DNA of 64,000 nucleotides from Streptomyces sp. NBC_01428 (lineage in GTDB: Bacteria; Actinomycetota; Actinomycetes; Streptomycetales; Streptomycetaceae). Below are positions 16,797 to 25,019 of this stretch, piece by piece. Where the stretch lies: positions 2,108,001-2,172,000 of the forward strand of contig NZ_CP109499.1 of NCBI RefSeq assembly GCF_036231965.1, written 5' to 3'. The translations under genes were made by a program, and so were the position numbers. Each line of letters starts with the position of its first letter. Within the stretch, counting starts at the first letter, position 1. The notes under the pieces were generated by a model. It ran no database searches. It saw only the letters and a list, made by a program, of their open reading frames with translations, and was not told where the DNA came from.

Positions 16797-18296
16797 ATGA
16801 CCCCCACCCCTGACGTCGACCTGACCGCCCTCGTTCCGGGCCGCCACGGCCTCCGGGACCGTCTTCTGTCCGTGGACCTCCGGGTCTTCGAGTCGGTCGC
16901 GGCGCGCCACTGGCCGGGCGGCGATCCCGTGCTGCCGCGGCTGAGCCGCAGCGCCAACCACGGGCTGCTGTGGTTCGCGACGGCCGCCGCGGTGGCGGCG
17001 AGCCGCACGCCGCGGGCGCGCCGGGCCGCCACCCGGGGCCTCGCCTCGCTCGCTCTCGCCTCCGCGACGATCAACACCGTCGGCAAGCGGTCGGTGCGCC
17101 GCAGCCGTCCCGCGCTGGACCCGGTCCCGGCGATCCGGCAGCTGAAGCGCCAGCCGATCACCACGTCGTTCCCCTCGGGGCACGCCGCCTCGGCCGCCGC
17201 CTTCGCGACGGGGGTGGCGCTGGAGTCCCGCGGCTGGGGAGCGGCCGTGGCGCCGCTCGCCGCGGCGGTGGCCCTCTCCCGCGTGTACACCGGGGTTCAC
17301 TTCCCGAGCGACGTCCTCGCGGGCGCGGCGCTGGGCGCGGGCGCGGCGTACGCGGTCCGTGGCCTGGTGCCCACCCGGGACCAGCTGACCGCGCCGGCGC
17401 GGCCGCGGGTGGAGGCGCCCGCGCTGCCCGACGGCGCGGGCCTGGTCATGGTGGCCAACACGGGCGCGGGGACTCCGGAGCGGGTCCGCGCGCTGGCCGA
17501 CGCGCTGCCGGCGGCCGAGCTCGTCGAGTGCGAACCGGCCGACATACGGCAGGAGTTGGAGAAGGCGGCGGCCCGCGCCACGGTGCTGGGCGTGTGCGGT
17601 GGCGACGGCACGGTGAACACCGCGGCCGAGATCGCCCTGCGCCACGACGTCCCGCTCGCCGTCCTCCCGGGCGGCACCCTCAACCACTTCGCCCACGACC
17701 TCGGGGTGGAGGGCGACCACGACCTCGTCCGCGCGCTCCAGCAGGGCGAGGCGGTCAAGGTGGACGTCGGCCGGTTCGTGTCCGGCGCCCAGGAGGGAAT
17801 CTTCCTCAACACGTGCAGCCTGGGCATCTACCCGGAGCTGGTACGGGAGCGGGAGAACTGGTCGAAGGTGATCGGCAGCTGGCCCGCCGGGGTGCTCGGC
17901 GCGCTGCGGGTGCTGCGGGCGGACCACCATCCGCTGCGGGCCGAACTGAACGGCCGGACGCACCCGTTGTGGCTGCTGTTCGCCGGGAACGGCACCTACC
18001 ACCGGGTGGGCCTCGCGCCCGCCCGCCGTTTCGACCTCGCGGACGGGCGTCTCGACGTCCGTGTCGTGCACGGCGGACGCCATCCCGCGGTGCGGCTGCT
18101 CGCCGCGGCCTTCGCCGGTCCCCTCACCCGCTCCCCCGCGCACGCCGCCGTGCGGGTGGGTCACCTGACCATCGACGGCGTCGACCCCGGCACGCTCCTC
18201 GCCTACGACGGCGAGGTCACCGAGGTCAGCGACCGGGTGACGCTCCGCAAGAGCCGCGAGGCGCTGACCGTGTACCGCCCGCAGCCGGCGGGGTGA
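16797..18296 (+). CDS. PAP2 phosphatase - diacylglycerol/sphingosine kinase fusion
   Basis: 499-aa membrane protein joining two opposite lipid activities. Residues 1-200 are a PAP2 phosphatase with its three motifs: KRSVRRSRP, PSGHAASAAAF and SRVYTGVHFPSD. Residues 210-495 are a DAGK-type lipid kinase with the nucleotide motif CGGDGTVNTAAE, the LPGGTLNHFAHD loop and a C-terminal DGEV segment. The pair could interconvert lipid phosphates and free lipids, for example in undecaprenyl or phosphatidate metabolism; the substrate is not known. The ATG at 16797 has a weak GGGG upstream. The same fusion is common in streptomycetes as far as I recall. Confidence 0.88.
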   Translation: MTPTPDVDLTALVPGRHGLRDRLLSVDLRVFESVAARHWPGGDPVLPRLSRSANHGLLWFATAAAVAASRTPRARRAATRGLASLALASATINTVGKRSVRRSRPALDPVPAIRQLKRQPITTSFPSGHAASAAAFATGVALESRGWGAAVAPLAAAVALSRVYTGVHFPSDVLAGAALGAGAAYAVRGLVPTRDQLTAPARPRVEAPALPDGAGLVMVANTGAGTPERVRALADALPAAELVECEPADIRQELEKAAARATVLGVCGGDGTVNTAAEIALRHDVPLAVLPGGTLNHFAHDLGVEGDHDLVRALQQGEAVKVDVGRFVSGAQEGIFLNTCSLGIYPELVRERENWSKVIGSWPAGVLGALRVLRADHHPLRAELNGRTHPLWLLFAGNGTYHRVGLAPARRFDLADGRLDVRVVHGGRHPAVRLLAAAFAGPLTRSPAHAAVRVGHLTIDGVDPGTLLAYDGEVTEVSDRVTLRKSREALTVYRPQPAG

Positions 18297-18547
18297 GCCG
18301 GGCGGCCGGGCCCGCCGGCCCGGCCCCCTCCTCCGGTTCCCTGGACCCCTTCTTCCGTTCCCTGGCCCCCTTCCTCCGGTTCCCTCCTGACGGTCCGACC
18401 CGGCACGCACGCGGCCCCCAACTGCGCCTGTCCATATAGCAAGATGCGGGTCTCATCATTCGACATGACCGCGTACGGTGAAGCCATCGCCCCGCGGAGT
18501 GCGTGCACGCCCCGCCGAGGCCCCGTACACGTCGAAGGGGACCGGTC

Positions 18548-19369
18548 ATGTCGAAGTCGCAGGAGACCGCCGTCTACACGCACGGCCATCACGAGTCGGT
18601 GCTGCGCTCGCACACCTGGCGCACCGCCGCCAACTCGGCGGCGTACCTCCTCGACTCGCTGAAGCCCCACATGAAGATCCTCGACATCGGCTGCGGACCG
18701 GGCACCATCACCGCCGACCTCGCCGAACGGGTGCCGGACGGGCACGTCACCGGCGTCGACCACGCGGCGGGCGTCCTGGACCGGGCACGGCAGGCAGCCG
18801 CCGGACGCGGACTGCGCAACGTCGACTTCGCGGTCGCCGACGTGCACGCGCTGGACTTCCCGGACGACACGTTCTGCGTGGTCCACGCCCATCAGGTGCT
18901 CCAGCACGTGGGCGATCCGGTCCAGGCCCTGCGCGAGATGCACCGGGTCACGAAGCCGGGCGGCTTCATCGCGGTCCGCGATGCGGACTACGCGGCCATG
19001 ACCTGGTATCCGGCGGTGCCGGGCATGGACGACTGGCTGGACCTGTACCGGCGGGTGGCCCGCGCGAACGGGGGCGAGCCGGACGCCGGCCGGCGTCTCA
19101 CGTCGTGGGCGATGGCCGCCGGCATCCGGGACATCACGTCCACGTCGAGCACCTGGACCTACGCCACCGAGGACGAGCGGGCCTGGTGGAGCGGCCTGTG
19201 GGCCGACCGCACGGTGGCCTCGGCGTACGCGGAGCGGGCCACGGCGGGCGGTCACGCGACGCCGGAACAGCTGCGCGCGGTGTCGGACGCCTGGCGGCAG
19301 TGGGGGCGGGCGGAGGACGGCTGGTTCGCCGTGCTGCACGGCGAGGTACTGGCCCGCAAGGCGGTCTGA
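18548..19369 (+). CDS. Class I SAM-dependent methyltransferase
   Basis: 273-aa Rossmann-fold methyltransferase. SAM motif I ILDIGCGPGTIT is at about residues 43-54. The acidic residue follows in VTGVDHAAGVL, motif II is FAVADVHALDFP, and motif III covers MHRVTKPGGFIAV. It is closest in style to the UbiE/MenG-like group, but no quinone genes adjoin it, so the substrate is unknown. The ATG is set by GAAGGGG upstream. The 250 bases upstream include TATAGC at about 18435, a possible -10 element, without a good -35. Confidence 0.85.
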   Translation: MSKSQETAVYTHGHHESVLRSHTWRTAANSAAYLLDSLKPHMKILDIGCGPGTITADLAERVPDGHVTGVDHAAGVLDRARQAAAGRGLRNVDFAVADVHALDFPDDTFCVVHAHQVLQHVGDPVQALREMHRVTKPGGFIAVRDADYAAMTWYPAVPGMDDWLDLYRRVARANGGEPDAGRRLTSWAMAAGIRDITSTSSTWTYATEDERAWWSGLWADRTVASAYAERATAGGHATPEQLRAVSDAWRQWGRAEDGWFAVLHGEVLARKAV

Positions 19370-19377
19370 GCCGTCAC

Positions 19378-19419
19378 GGCGCCCGCCCCCGGCCCAGAGC
19401 AGGTCCGGAGGCGGGTGCC
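19378..19419. terminator. Terminator between convergent methyltransferase and gvp-like genes
   Basis: GGCGCCCGCCCCCGG (19378-19392) pairs with CCGGAGGCGGGTGCC (19405-19419) with two non-Watson-Crick positions, around a 12-base loop. Its position between two convergent stop codons suits a bidirectional terminator. Confidence 0.6.
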
Positions 19420-19446
19420 GTCCGGTTCAGGGGCCGCCCGGCGCCG

Positions 19447-20172
19447 TCACGGCGCGGTGCGGGTGAACCCCGCGAGGTCCGTGAAACCGCTGAGGCCGGG
19501 CAGCTCCGTGAAGGAGTACGCGGCCCAGGGGCCGGTGAGTTCCACCCGCAGTCCGGGCTGCTCGCGGACGCCGCGGTTCACCCGCTCGACGAACTGCTCG
19601 GACTCCGCGCGCGGCACCAGATAGGCGGCGTTGAGCACCTGGGAGTAGGCCAGATCGGAGGGCGCCGCGCTCTGCGGGGCGTGCAGCCTGGTCTCCGTGG
19701 CGCGGCCGGCGAGGGTGGTGTGCAGCCGGTGCGCGAGCCCGTCCGCCCGCTCCCCCGTGTACCCGGAGGCCCCGGCCGTGTCCGCGTACACCTTCACGTC
19801 CCACTCGACCCGGCCGTCGAGCCGGTCCAGCGTCGTGAGGAACTCCTCCCGGCGCTCCTCCATCATCACGCGCACGCCGCTCTCGTCCCGCAGGACGGTG
19901 GCGAGCCGCAGCGGCAGCGGGCTGGTGACGCCGGTGAGGGCGTCGATGACGCCCTGGTGGGCGCGCGCCGTCGCCTCCAGCCAGGCCACGTCCTCCAGCC
20001 TGCGGCGCAGCGGTTCCGCGGCGAACTCCTCGTCCGGGACGGAGCCGACCACGGCGACGAGGTCGTCGTGCCGCAGCAGCTTGGGCGGAACGCCCGCGAC
20101 ACCGGTCAGCTCGGCCGACAGCGCGGCCGGGAAAGGGCGGCAGATCGCGTAGACGTACGGCAGTCCACTCAT
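19447..20172 (-). CDS. Orphan gas-vesicle protein GvpL/GvpF family
   Basis: 241-aa protein of the GvpL/F family, whose members are minor gas-vesicle proteins thought to help nucleation. Typical features are the start YVYAICRPFP, the segment LPLRLATVLRDESGV, the helix EEFLTTLDRLDGRVEWDVKVY and the C-terminal GPWAAYSF. No gvpA, gvpJ, gvpK, gvpN, gvpO or gvpS gene is seen in the window, so it stands alone. The ATG follows GGGAGGAGAG. The gene reads toward the methyltransferase with a terminator between. A role outside flotation or loss of the rest of the cluster are both possible. Confidence 0.85.
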   Translation of the reverse strand: MSGLPYVYAICRPFPAALSAELTGVAGVPPKLLRHDDLVAVVGSVPDEEFAAEPLRRRLEDVAWLEATARAHQGVIDALTGVTSPLPLRLATVLRDESGVRVMMEERREEFLTTLDRLDGRVEWDVKVYADTAGASGYTGERADGLAHRLHTTLAGRATETRLHAPQSAAPSDLAYSQVLNAAYLVPRAESEQFVERVNRGVREQPGLRVELTGPWAAYSFTELPGLSGFTDLAGFTRTAP

Positions 20173-20275
20173 GGGGTCTCTCCTCCCGCGGGTCCCCGGG
20201 CCCGGCGCGGGGACCCGGCGCACGGCACCGGGCCGCCTCAGGGGCCTTGTCACCATCGTGCTCTCCGTTCCGGGC

Positions 20276-22123
20276 TCAGCGCACCACGGCCGTCTCGACG
20301 AGCAGCCGGGCCGCGGCGGCGATCGACTGCGCGTCGATGCCGGCGGCGCGCAGCTGCTCGGCCGGGCTCGCCGAGCCGGGCATGGTCCGGACGGCGAGCC
20401 GGGCGAGGCGGGGCACCGGACGGCCGTCGGTGAAGGCGTCGAGCACCGCGTCGCCGAGACCGCCCTCCTCGCGGTGGTCCTCGACGGTGACCAGGCATCC
20501 GGTCTCCTCGGCGGCCTCGCGCAGGGTCGCGCGGTCGACGGGCTTCACGGAGTACAGGTCGATCACGCGGACCTGGATGCCCTCGCCGTCGAGGGCGTCG
20601 GCTGCGGCCAGCGCCTCGTGGACGGTGACGCCCGCGGCGACGATCGTCAGCCGGTCGTCGGAGGAGGCGCGCAGCACCTTGCTGCCGCCGACGGGGAACT
20701 CCTCGGTGGGGCTGTAGATGACCGGGCTGTCGCCGCGGGAGGTGCGCAGGTAGCGGATGCCCTCCAGGCCGGCCATGGCGACGACGAGCTTCGCCGTCTG
20801 GTTGGCGTCGCACGGGTACAGCACGGTCGTGCCGTACAGGGCGCGGAACATCGCCAGGTCCTCCAGGCCCATCTGCGAGGGGCCGTCCTGGCCGATGGAG
20901 ACGCCCGCGTGGGAACCGACGAGGTTGATGCCGGAGCCGCTGACGGCGGCCATCCGCACGAAGTCGTGGGCACGGGTGAGGAAGGCGGCGAACGTGGTGG
21001 CGTACGGCACCCAGCCGCGTGCGGCCATGCCGATGGCGGCACCGACGAGTTGCTGTTCGGCGATGTAGCACTCGAAGTAGCGGTCGGGGTGTTCCTTGGC
21101 GAAGAGCTCGGCGCGCGTCGAGTCGCCCACCTCGCCGTCCAGCGCGACGACGTCGCCGCGGGCGCCGCCGAGCGCGGCCAGCGCCTGCCCGAAGGCGTCG
21201 CGGGTGGCGGCCTCCTCGCCGATCTCGAAGCGGGGCAGGTCGAGGTGCCCGGAGCTCACGGCGTGCAGCATCCGGGCGGCGGGCGGCGGCCGGACGTCGA
21301 CGTGGTGGTCGTGCACGCCGCCGAGTTCGGCGACGGCCTCCTCGGCGTCCGGCAGGGGCTTGCCGTGCAGGCCCTCCCGGTCCTGGACCGCGGCGACGCC
21401 CTTGCCCTTGAGGGTGCGGGCGAGGATCGCGGTGGGCTGCCCGCCGGTGGACGCGGCCTCGGCGTAGGCGCGGTCGACGGCGTCCACGTCGTGGCCGTCG
21501 ACCTCGACGGTGTGCCAGCCGAACGCCTGGAAGCGGCGGGCGTAGGCGTCCAGGTCGTGCCCGTGCCGGGTCGGTCCGCGCTGGCCGAGGCGGTTGACGT
21601 CGACGATCACCGTGAGGTTGTCGAGGTGCTCGTACCCGGCGTGCTCGGCGGCCTCCCAGACGGAGCCCTCGGCGAGCTCGCTGTCGCCGCACAGCACCCA
21701 GACGCGGTATCCGGTACGGTCCAGTCGCTTGCCGGCGAGGGCGACGCCCACACCGACGGGCAGTCCCTGTCCGAGCGACCCGGTGGCCGTCTCCACCCAG
21801 GGGAGCCGCCGCGGCGACGGATGCCCTTCGAGCCGGCTGCCCTCCCTGCGGAAGGTGAGCAGTTCGGACTCGCTCACGGCACCGGCCGCCTTGTAGGCCG
21901 CGTACAGCAGGGGCGAGGCGTGGCCCTTGGAGAGGATGAGGCGGTCGTTGCCGGGGTGCCGGGGGCGCTCGAAGTCGTACCGCAGGTGGTGGGCGAACAG
22001 GACCGCGACGACGTCGGCGGCGGACATCGACGAGGTCGGGTGTCCGGAGTTCGCCGTGTCGGCGGCGCGCACGCTGTCGACCCGCAACTGCTGCGCAAGA
22101 TCGACGAGTTGACGGGTGTTCAT
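20276..22123 (-). CDS. tkt: Transketolase
   Basis: 615-aa thiamine-diphosphate enzyme of the pentose phosphate pathway moving two-carbon units between sugar phosphates. The N-terminal half has the ThDP motif GDSELAEGSVWEAAEHAGYEHLDNL (GDxx..N type). The substrate His is in SKGHASPLLYA. The pyrimidine-binding half contains EQQLVGAAIGMA and the C-terminal domain ends the protein. It is somewhat shorter than the approximately 690-aa primary transketolase and resembles paralogues that work as a single short chain. Its ATG overlaps the stop of the upstream NADH-dehydrogenase gene (ATGA), so translation is coupled. The substrate could also be a dedicated pathway sugar. Confidence 0.9.
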   Translation of the reverse strand: MNTRQLVDLAQQLRVDSVRAADTANSGHPTSSMSAADVVAVLFAHHLRYDFERPRHPGNDRLILSKGHASPLLYAAYKAAGAVSESELLTFRREGSRLEGHPSPRRLPWVETATGSLGQGLPVGVGVALAGKRLDRTGYRVWVLCGDSELAEGSVWEAAEHAGYEHLDNLTVIVDVNRLGQRGPTRHGHDLDAYARRFQAFGWHTVEVDGHDVDAVDRAYAEAASTGGQPTAILARTLKGKGVAAVQDREGLHGKPLPDAEEAVAELGGVHDHHVDVRPPPAARMLHAVSSGHLDLPRFEIGEEAATRDAFGQALAALGGARGDVVALDGEVGDSTRAELFAKEHPDRYFECYIAEQQLVGAAIGMAARGWVPYATTFAAFLTRAHDFVRMAAVSGSGINLVGSHAGVSIGQDGPSQMGLEDLAMFRALYGTTVLYPCDANQTAKLVVAMAGLEGIRYLRTSRGDSPVIYSPTEEFPVGGSKVLRASSDDRLTIVAAGVTVHEALAAADALDGEGIQVRVIDLYSVKPVDRATLREAAEETGCLVTVEDHREEGGLGDAVLDAFTDGRPVPRLARLAVRTMPGSASPAEQLRAAGIDAQSIAAAARLLVETAVVR

Positions 22124-23526
22124 GAGTCTCCTTCCGGGCGGCTCGCGGCCTCCGAATGGTCGCCGCCGGGTCCGGCTGTCCCGGCGGGCGCGGCGGGGTT
22201 CGCCGGGCCGGGCGGCGCTCCGGCCACCCGCGCCAGTTCGGGCGCGGAGGTGTCCAGGGGCACCGACCAGGCGCGGACCAGGCCCAACTGCACCGACTGG
22301 CGCGGCAGTACGGCGTCCAGGAGCCAGTCGGCCGCGACGCGCACGCGGTTGGCGGGCATGGCGGCGAGGTGGTAGCCGCGGGTGACGGCTCCGGCGAGCG
22401 GTCCCGACAGCGGCACACCGAGGGGGTTGGCCGCCGCGTCGACGCCGCCGAGGTCGACGGTGAAGCCGAGGTCGCGGTGGCGGTAGGCGCGGCGTTCGCC
22501 GACACCGAGCGAGGCGGCGACGTTGTGCGCCGCGATCTTCCCCTGGCGCCAGGCGTGCTGGGCCGTCATCGGGGTGTACTCGCCGGGCTTCTCCAGGTCG
22601 GGTACGGCCGCCGCGTCACCGCAGGCGAACACGTCGGCGTGGCCCGGCACCTGGAGGAACGGGTCGACGAGGAGCCGGCCGCGTTCGAGGGGCCGTCCGA
22701 GCCCCTCGACCAGGGGGTCGGGGCGGACGCCGACGCACCATGCCAGGGTCCTGGTGTCGACGAACTCGCCGTCGCTGAGGCGGACTCCGTCGGGCGTTGC
22801 CTCCTCGACCGAGGTGCCCGTGCGCACGTCGACGCCGCGCTCGCGCAGCACGCGGTCGGCGGTGCACGAGAGCCGCTCGTCCAGTTCGGGCAGGACGCGG
22901 TCCGCGGTGTCGAGCAACAGCCAGCGCGGCCGGACGCCCTCGGGCAGCGATCGCTCGCGGACCAAGGCGTCGGTGAACAGCTGCCCCTGCGCGGCGACTT
23001 CGGTTCCGGTGTAGCCGGCGCCGACCACCACGAAGGTGGTGCGGGCGGTGGCAATCTTCGGGTCGTCCGACCCGGCGGCGAGTTCGATCTGCCGGGTCAC
23101 GTGGTCCCGCAGGTAGAGCGCCTCGGGCAGGCCGCGGAAGCCGTGCGCGTGCTCGGCGACACCGGGCACGGGCAGCAGCTTGTTGACGCTGCCGACGGCC
23201 AGCACGAGACGGTCGTACGTCAGCGTGCCGCTGTCGCCCTCGGGGTCGGTGTAGCGCACGGTGCGGGCGTCGAGGTCGATCCCGTCGGACGCCGCCTCGC
23301 CGAGCACGAGGCGGACGCCGGGCAGCGTCCCGGTCAGCGAGACGGTGACGCGGCGTGGCTCCAGGACACCGGAGGCGACCTGGGGCAGCAGCGGCAGGTA
23401 CAGGAAGTAGTCGGTCGGGTTCAGCAGAGTGATCTCGGCCTTGCCCCGGGCCAGCCGCGACAGGGTGCGGGCCGTCCGGTAACCGGCGAAACCGGCGCCG
23501 ACGATCAGAATGCGGGGTCGCCTCAC
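22120..23526 (-). CDS. FAD-dependent NADH dehydrogenase (NDH-2-like)
   Basis: 468-aa two-dinucleotide-domain flavoprotein. The FAD motif ILIVGAGFAG is at the N terminus, and a second Rossmann motif VVVGAGYTGTE (NAD(P)H) is at about residue 165. FACGDAAAVPD binds FAD and TPMTAQHAWRQG is the conserved quinone-side segment of type II NADH dehydrogenases. It probably passes electrons from NADH to quinone at the inner membrane face. The C-terminal 40 residues are Pro/Gly-rich. The GTG start follows AGAGGAG. It overlaps the transketolase start by four bases. No Rex operator (TGTGA-like inverted repeat) was found upstream. Confidence 0.87.
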   Translation of the reverse strand: MRRPRILIVGAGFAGYRTARTLSRLARGKAEITLLNPTDYFLYLPLLPQVASGVLEPRRVTVSLTGTLPGVRLVLGEAASDGIDLDARTVRYTDPEGDSGTLTYDRLVLAVGSVNKLLPVPGVAEHAHGFRGLPEALYLRDHVTRQIELAAGSDDPKIATARTTFVVVGAGYTGTEVAAQGQLFTDALVRERSLPEGVRPRWLLLDTADRVLPELDERLSCTADRVLRERGVDVRTGTSVEEATPDGVRLSDGEFVDTRTLAWCVGVRPDPLVEGLGRPLERGRLLVDPFLQVPGHADVFACGDAAAVPDLEKPGEYTPMTAQHAWRQGKIAAHNVAASLGVGERRAYRHRDLGFTVDLGGVDAAANPLGVPLSGPLAGAVTRGYHLAAMPANRVRVAADWLLDAVLPRQSVQLGLVRAWSVPLDTSAPELARVAGAPPGPANPAAPAGTAGPGGDHSEAASRPEGDS

Positions 23527-23959
23527 GATGCTCCTCTGGCAGTGTCGCTTGCGGTGTCGCTCGTACGGGCTTTCCGCGTCCCCCCGAGGGGGTGGCCCAA
23601 ACACGGGCACCCCCGGCGTTTCGCCGCCTCGGCGAGAAGGGCCGCGGTCGAAAAGGGCTGCGGTCGGGAAGTGCTCCGGTCGTGGGGCGCACCGCACGCG
23701 CGGGGCGTCCCGGACTGCGGGGCCACGGATGGGCGCCGTTGCCCCGGGGCCGCCTCGGCACGGGCCCGTCGGCACCGGCACTGCGGTTCTCCTGGGCAAC
23801 TGGGCCCCGGACCGGGCCCAGTCCTGCGGGCCGGCCCGTCCCGCGGCGCCTCGACGGTTTCCAGTCTGCTCCCGGCGGACCCCTTCGGCACGACGGGCGG
23901 GACGCCCGCGGACGGCTGCCGGGTCCGCCCCGGCCGGGGCGGACCCGGCAGCCGGACCG
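23527..23959. other. Long upstream region of the NADH dehydrogenase operon
   Basis: About 430 bases without a gene. It includes a short repeat family GCGGTCGAAAAG / GCGGTCGGGAAG / CCGGTCG near 23645-23690, a CCCCCGAGGGGG hairpin near 23583, and the 42-bp palindrome at 23913-23954 that belongs to the gene on the right. Promoter elements are not obvious. Confidence 0.45.
23913..23954 (-). terminator. Perfect 42-bp palindrome terminator
   Basis: The left half CGGCTGCCGGGTCCGCCCC plus two G is the exact reverse complement of the right half, without any spacer (the centre is CGGCCG). It begins six bases past the stop of the holin-like gene. It can form a very strong stem on the minus-strand transcript. 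Confidence 0.7.
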
Positions 23960-24457
23960 TCAGCGCGCCTGGTGAAGGTACGTGTCGGGGTCGCTCGCGA
24001 GGTGGGCGCCGGGGTCGGACGCGCCGGGCGTCACGGCCGGGACCGGCGGGTACAGGACCCCCATGCCGCCGGGCGGGGAGGCCGGCGCGGTGCCGCCGAG
24101 GATCCGTCCGGGCGGGGTCAGCTCGCTCGCGTGACCGGTGTCCGTACGGGCGGCGGTGGCGGGCCGGGCCATGCCGCGCAGCACGAACGCGGCGACACCG
24201 AGCGCCGCCGCGGTGACCAGGGCGGCGGCCCAGCCGGGCAGCCCGAGAGCGAGCGCGAGACCGAGGGCCAGCGCCAGCGCGGCTCCGCCGTACAGGGCGG
24301 CGGCGCCCGAGGCGGCGTACAGCGCGGCCGTGCGCCGCTGCTTGCGCGTCTGCTCACGCAGTTCGTCGCGGATGGTCTCGCGGGCCACCGCGGTCAGTTC
24401 GTCGACGAGTCCTTTGTCCAGATGCTCCAGGTGATCCAGGTGCTCGATGGGCTTCAT
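23960..24457 (-). CDS. Phage-holin-3/YqjD-like small membrane protein
   Basis: 165-aa membrane protein. Residues 1-50 form an amphipathic charged helix (LVDELTAVARETIRDELREQ). Two hydrophobic segments follow at about 52-72 and 75-100 (ALYGGAALALALGLALALGL and AAALVTAAALGVAAFVL), then a Pro/Gly-rich cytoplasmic tail. This is the layout of the actinobacterial holin-X/Phage_holin_3_6 family, usually stress-induced rather than phage-related. A GGGTAC box nine bases before the ATG preceded by GTTA at 15 bases is a partial match to SigB-type promoters. No strong ribosome binding site is seen. Confidence 0.72.
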   Translation of the reverse strand: MKPIEHLDHLEHLDKGLVDELTAVARETIRDELREQTRKQRRTAALYAASGAAALYGGAALALALGLALALGLPGWAAALVTAAALGVAAFVLRGMARPATAARTDTGHASELTPPGRILGGTAPASPPGGMGVLYPPVPAVTPGASDPGAHLASDPDTYLHQAR

Positions 24458-24589
24458 GGTGTCCGGGTACCCGGGTGTCCGTCCGCGTAACGGACCGCCC
24501 GGTAAGCGCCGTCGGCCCTGCCGGCCGGTCCCGGAGTGGTGTCGGACGGCGATCGTCCGAAACGATCTCCGTCGCGGGCCGACCCCAAC

Positions 24590-24595
24590 TAGGCT
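24590..24595 (+). promoter_or_regulatory. Likely -10 box of a leaderless transcript (VOC gene)
   Basis: TAGGCT (TAnnnT form) ends seven bases before the ATG at 24603. There is no ribosome binding site. No clear -35 was found. Confidence 0.5.
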
Positions 24596-24602
24596 CGTCC
24601 GC

Positions 24603-24950
24603 ATGGAGATTCTGGGAGCCACGCTGCGCGTCTGCGTCGACGACCTGGAGACTGCGGTCCCCTTCTACGAGCGGCTCGCCGGCGGCCGTGCGCTGCGCTT
24701 CGAGCGCGGCGGTGTGTCGGTCGCCGCGATCGGCTGTTTCCTGCTGATGAGCGGGCCCGAGTCGGAGCTGGAGGTGCTGCGCAAGGTCGCCGCGACGATC
24801 GCCGTCAAGGACGTCGAGGAGACCGGCCGGGTCCTCACCGAGCTGGGGGCCCGTGTCATCGCGGGCCCGGTGGCGACACCGGGCGGCCGCAACCTCATCG
24901 CCCTGCATCCGGACGGCTCGGTGTACGAGTACGCCGACCGCGACGGCTGA
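24603..24950 (+). CDS. VOC/glyoxalase-superfamily protein
   Basis: 115-aa single vicinal-oxygen-chelate module. It has a beta-alpha-beta-beta-beta start TLRVCVDDLETAVPFYERLAGG, the middle strand VSVAAIGCFLLMSGP and the ending GGRNLIALHPDGSVYEYAD with the family glutamate. The function (antibiotic binding, isomerase or lyase) cannot be told. No Shine-Dalgarno sequence is present. TAGGCT at 24590-24595 lies seven bases before the ATG, so the transcript is probably leaderless. Confidence 0.82.
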   Translation: MEILGATLRVCVDDLETAVPFYERLAGGRALRFERGGVSVAAIGCFLLMSGPESELEVLRKVAATIAVKDVEETGRVLTELGARVIAGPVATPGGRNLIALHPDGSVYEYADRDG

Positions 24951-24959
24951 CCGCGGGAC

Positions 24960-24991
24960 CCCGGACTCCCGCCGTGCGGTGGGAGTCCGGG
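24960..24991. terminator. Terminator between convergent VOC and DUF5107 genes
   Basis: CCCGGACTCCC (24960-24970) is a perfect inverted repeat of GGGAGTCCGGG (24981-24991) with a 10-base loop. It sits between two convergent genes. Confidence 0.65.
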
Positions 24992-25019
24992 ACCGTGGAC
25001 ACGGCGCGGCGCGGGCCGT

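Noticed and set aside
23527..23700. Rex-type operator upstream of the NADH dehydrogenase
   Set aside because: No TGTGA-N6-8-TCACA-like inverted repeat was found.
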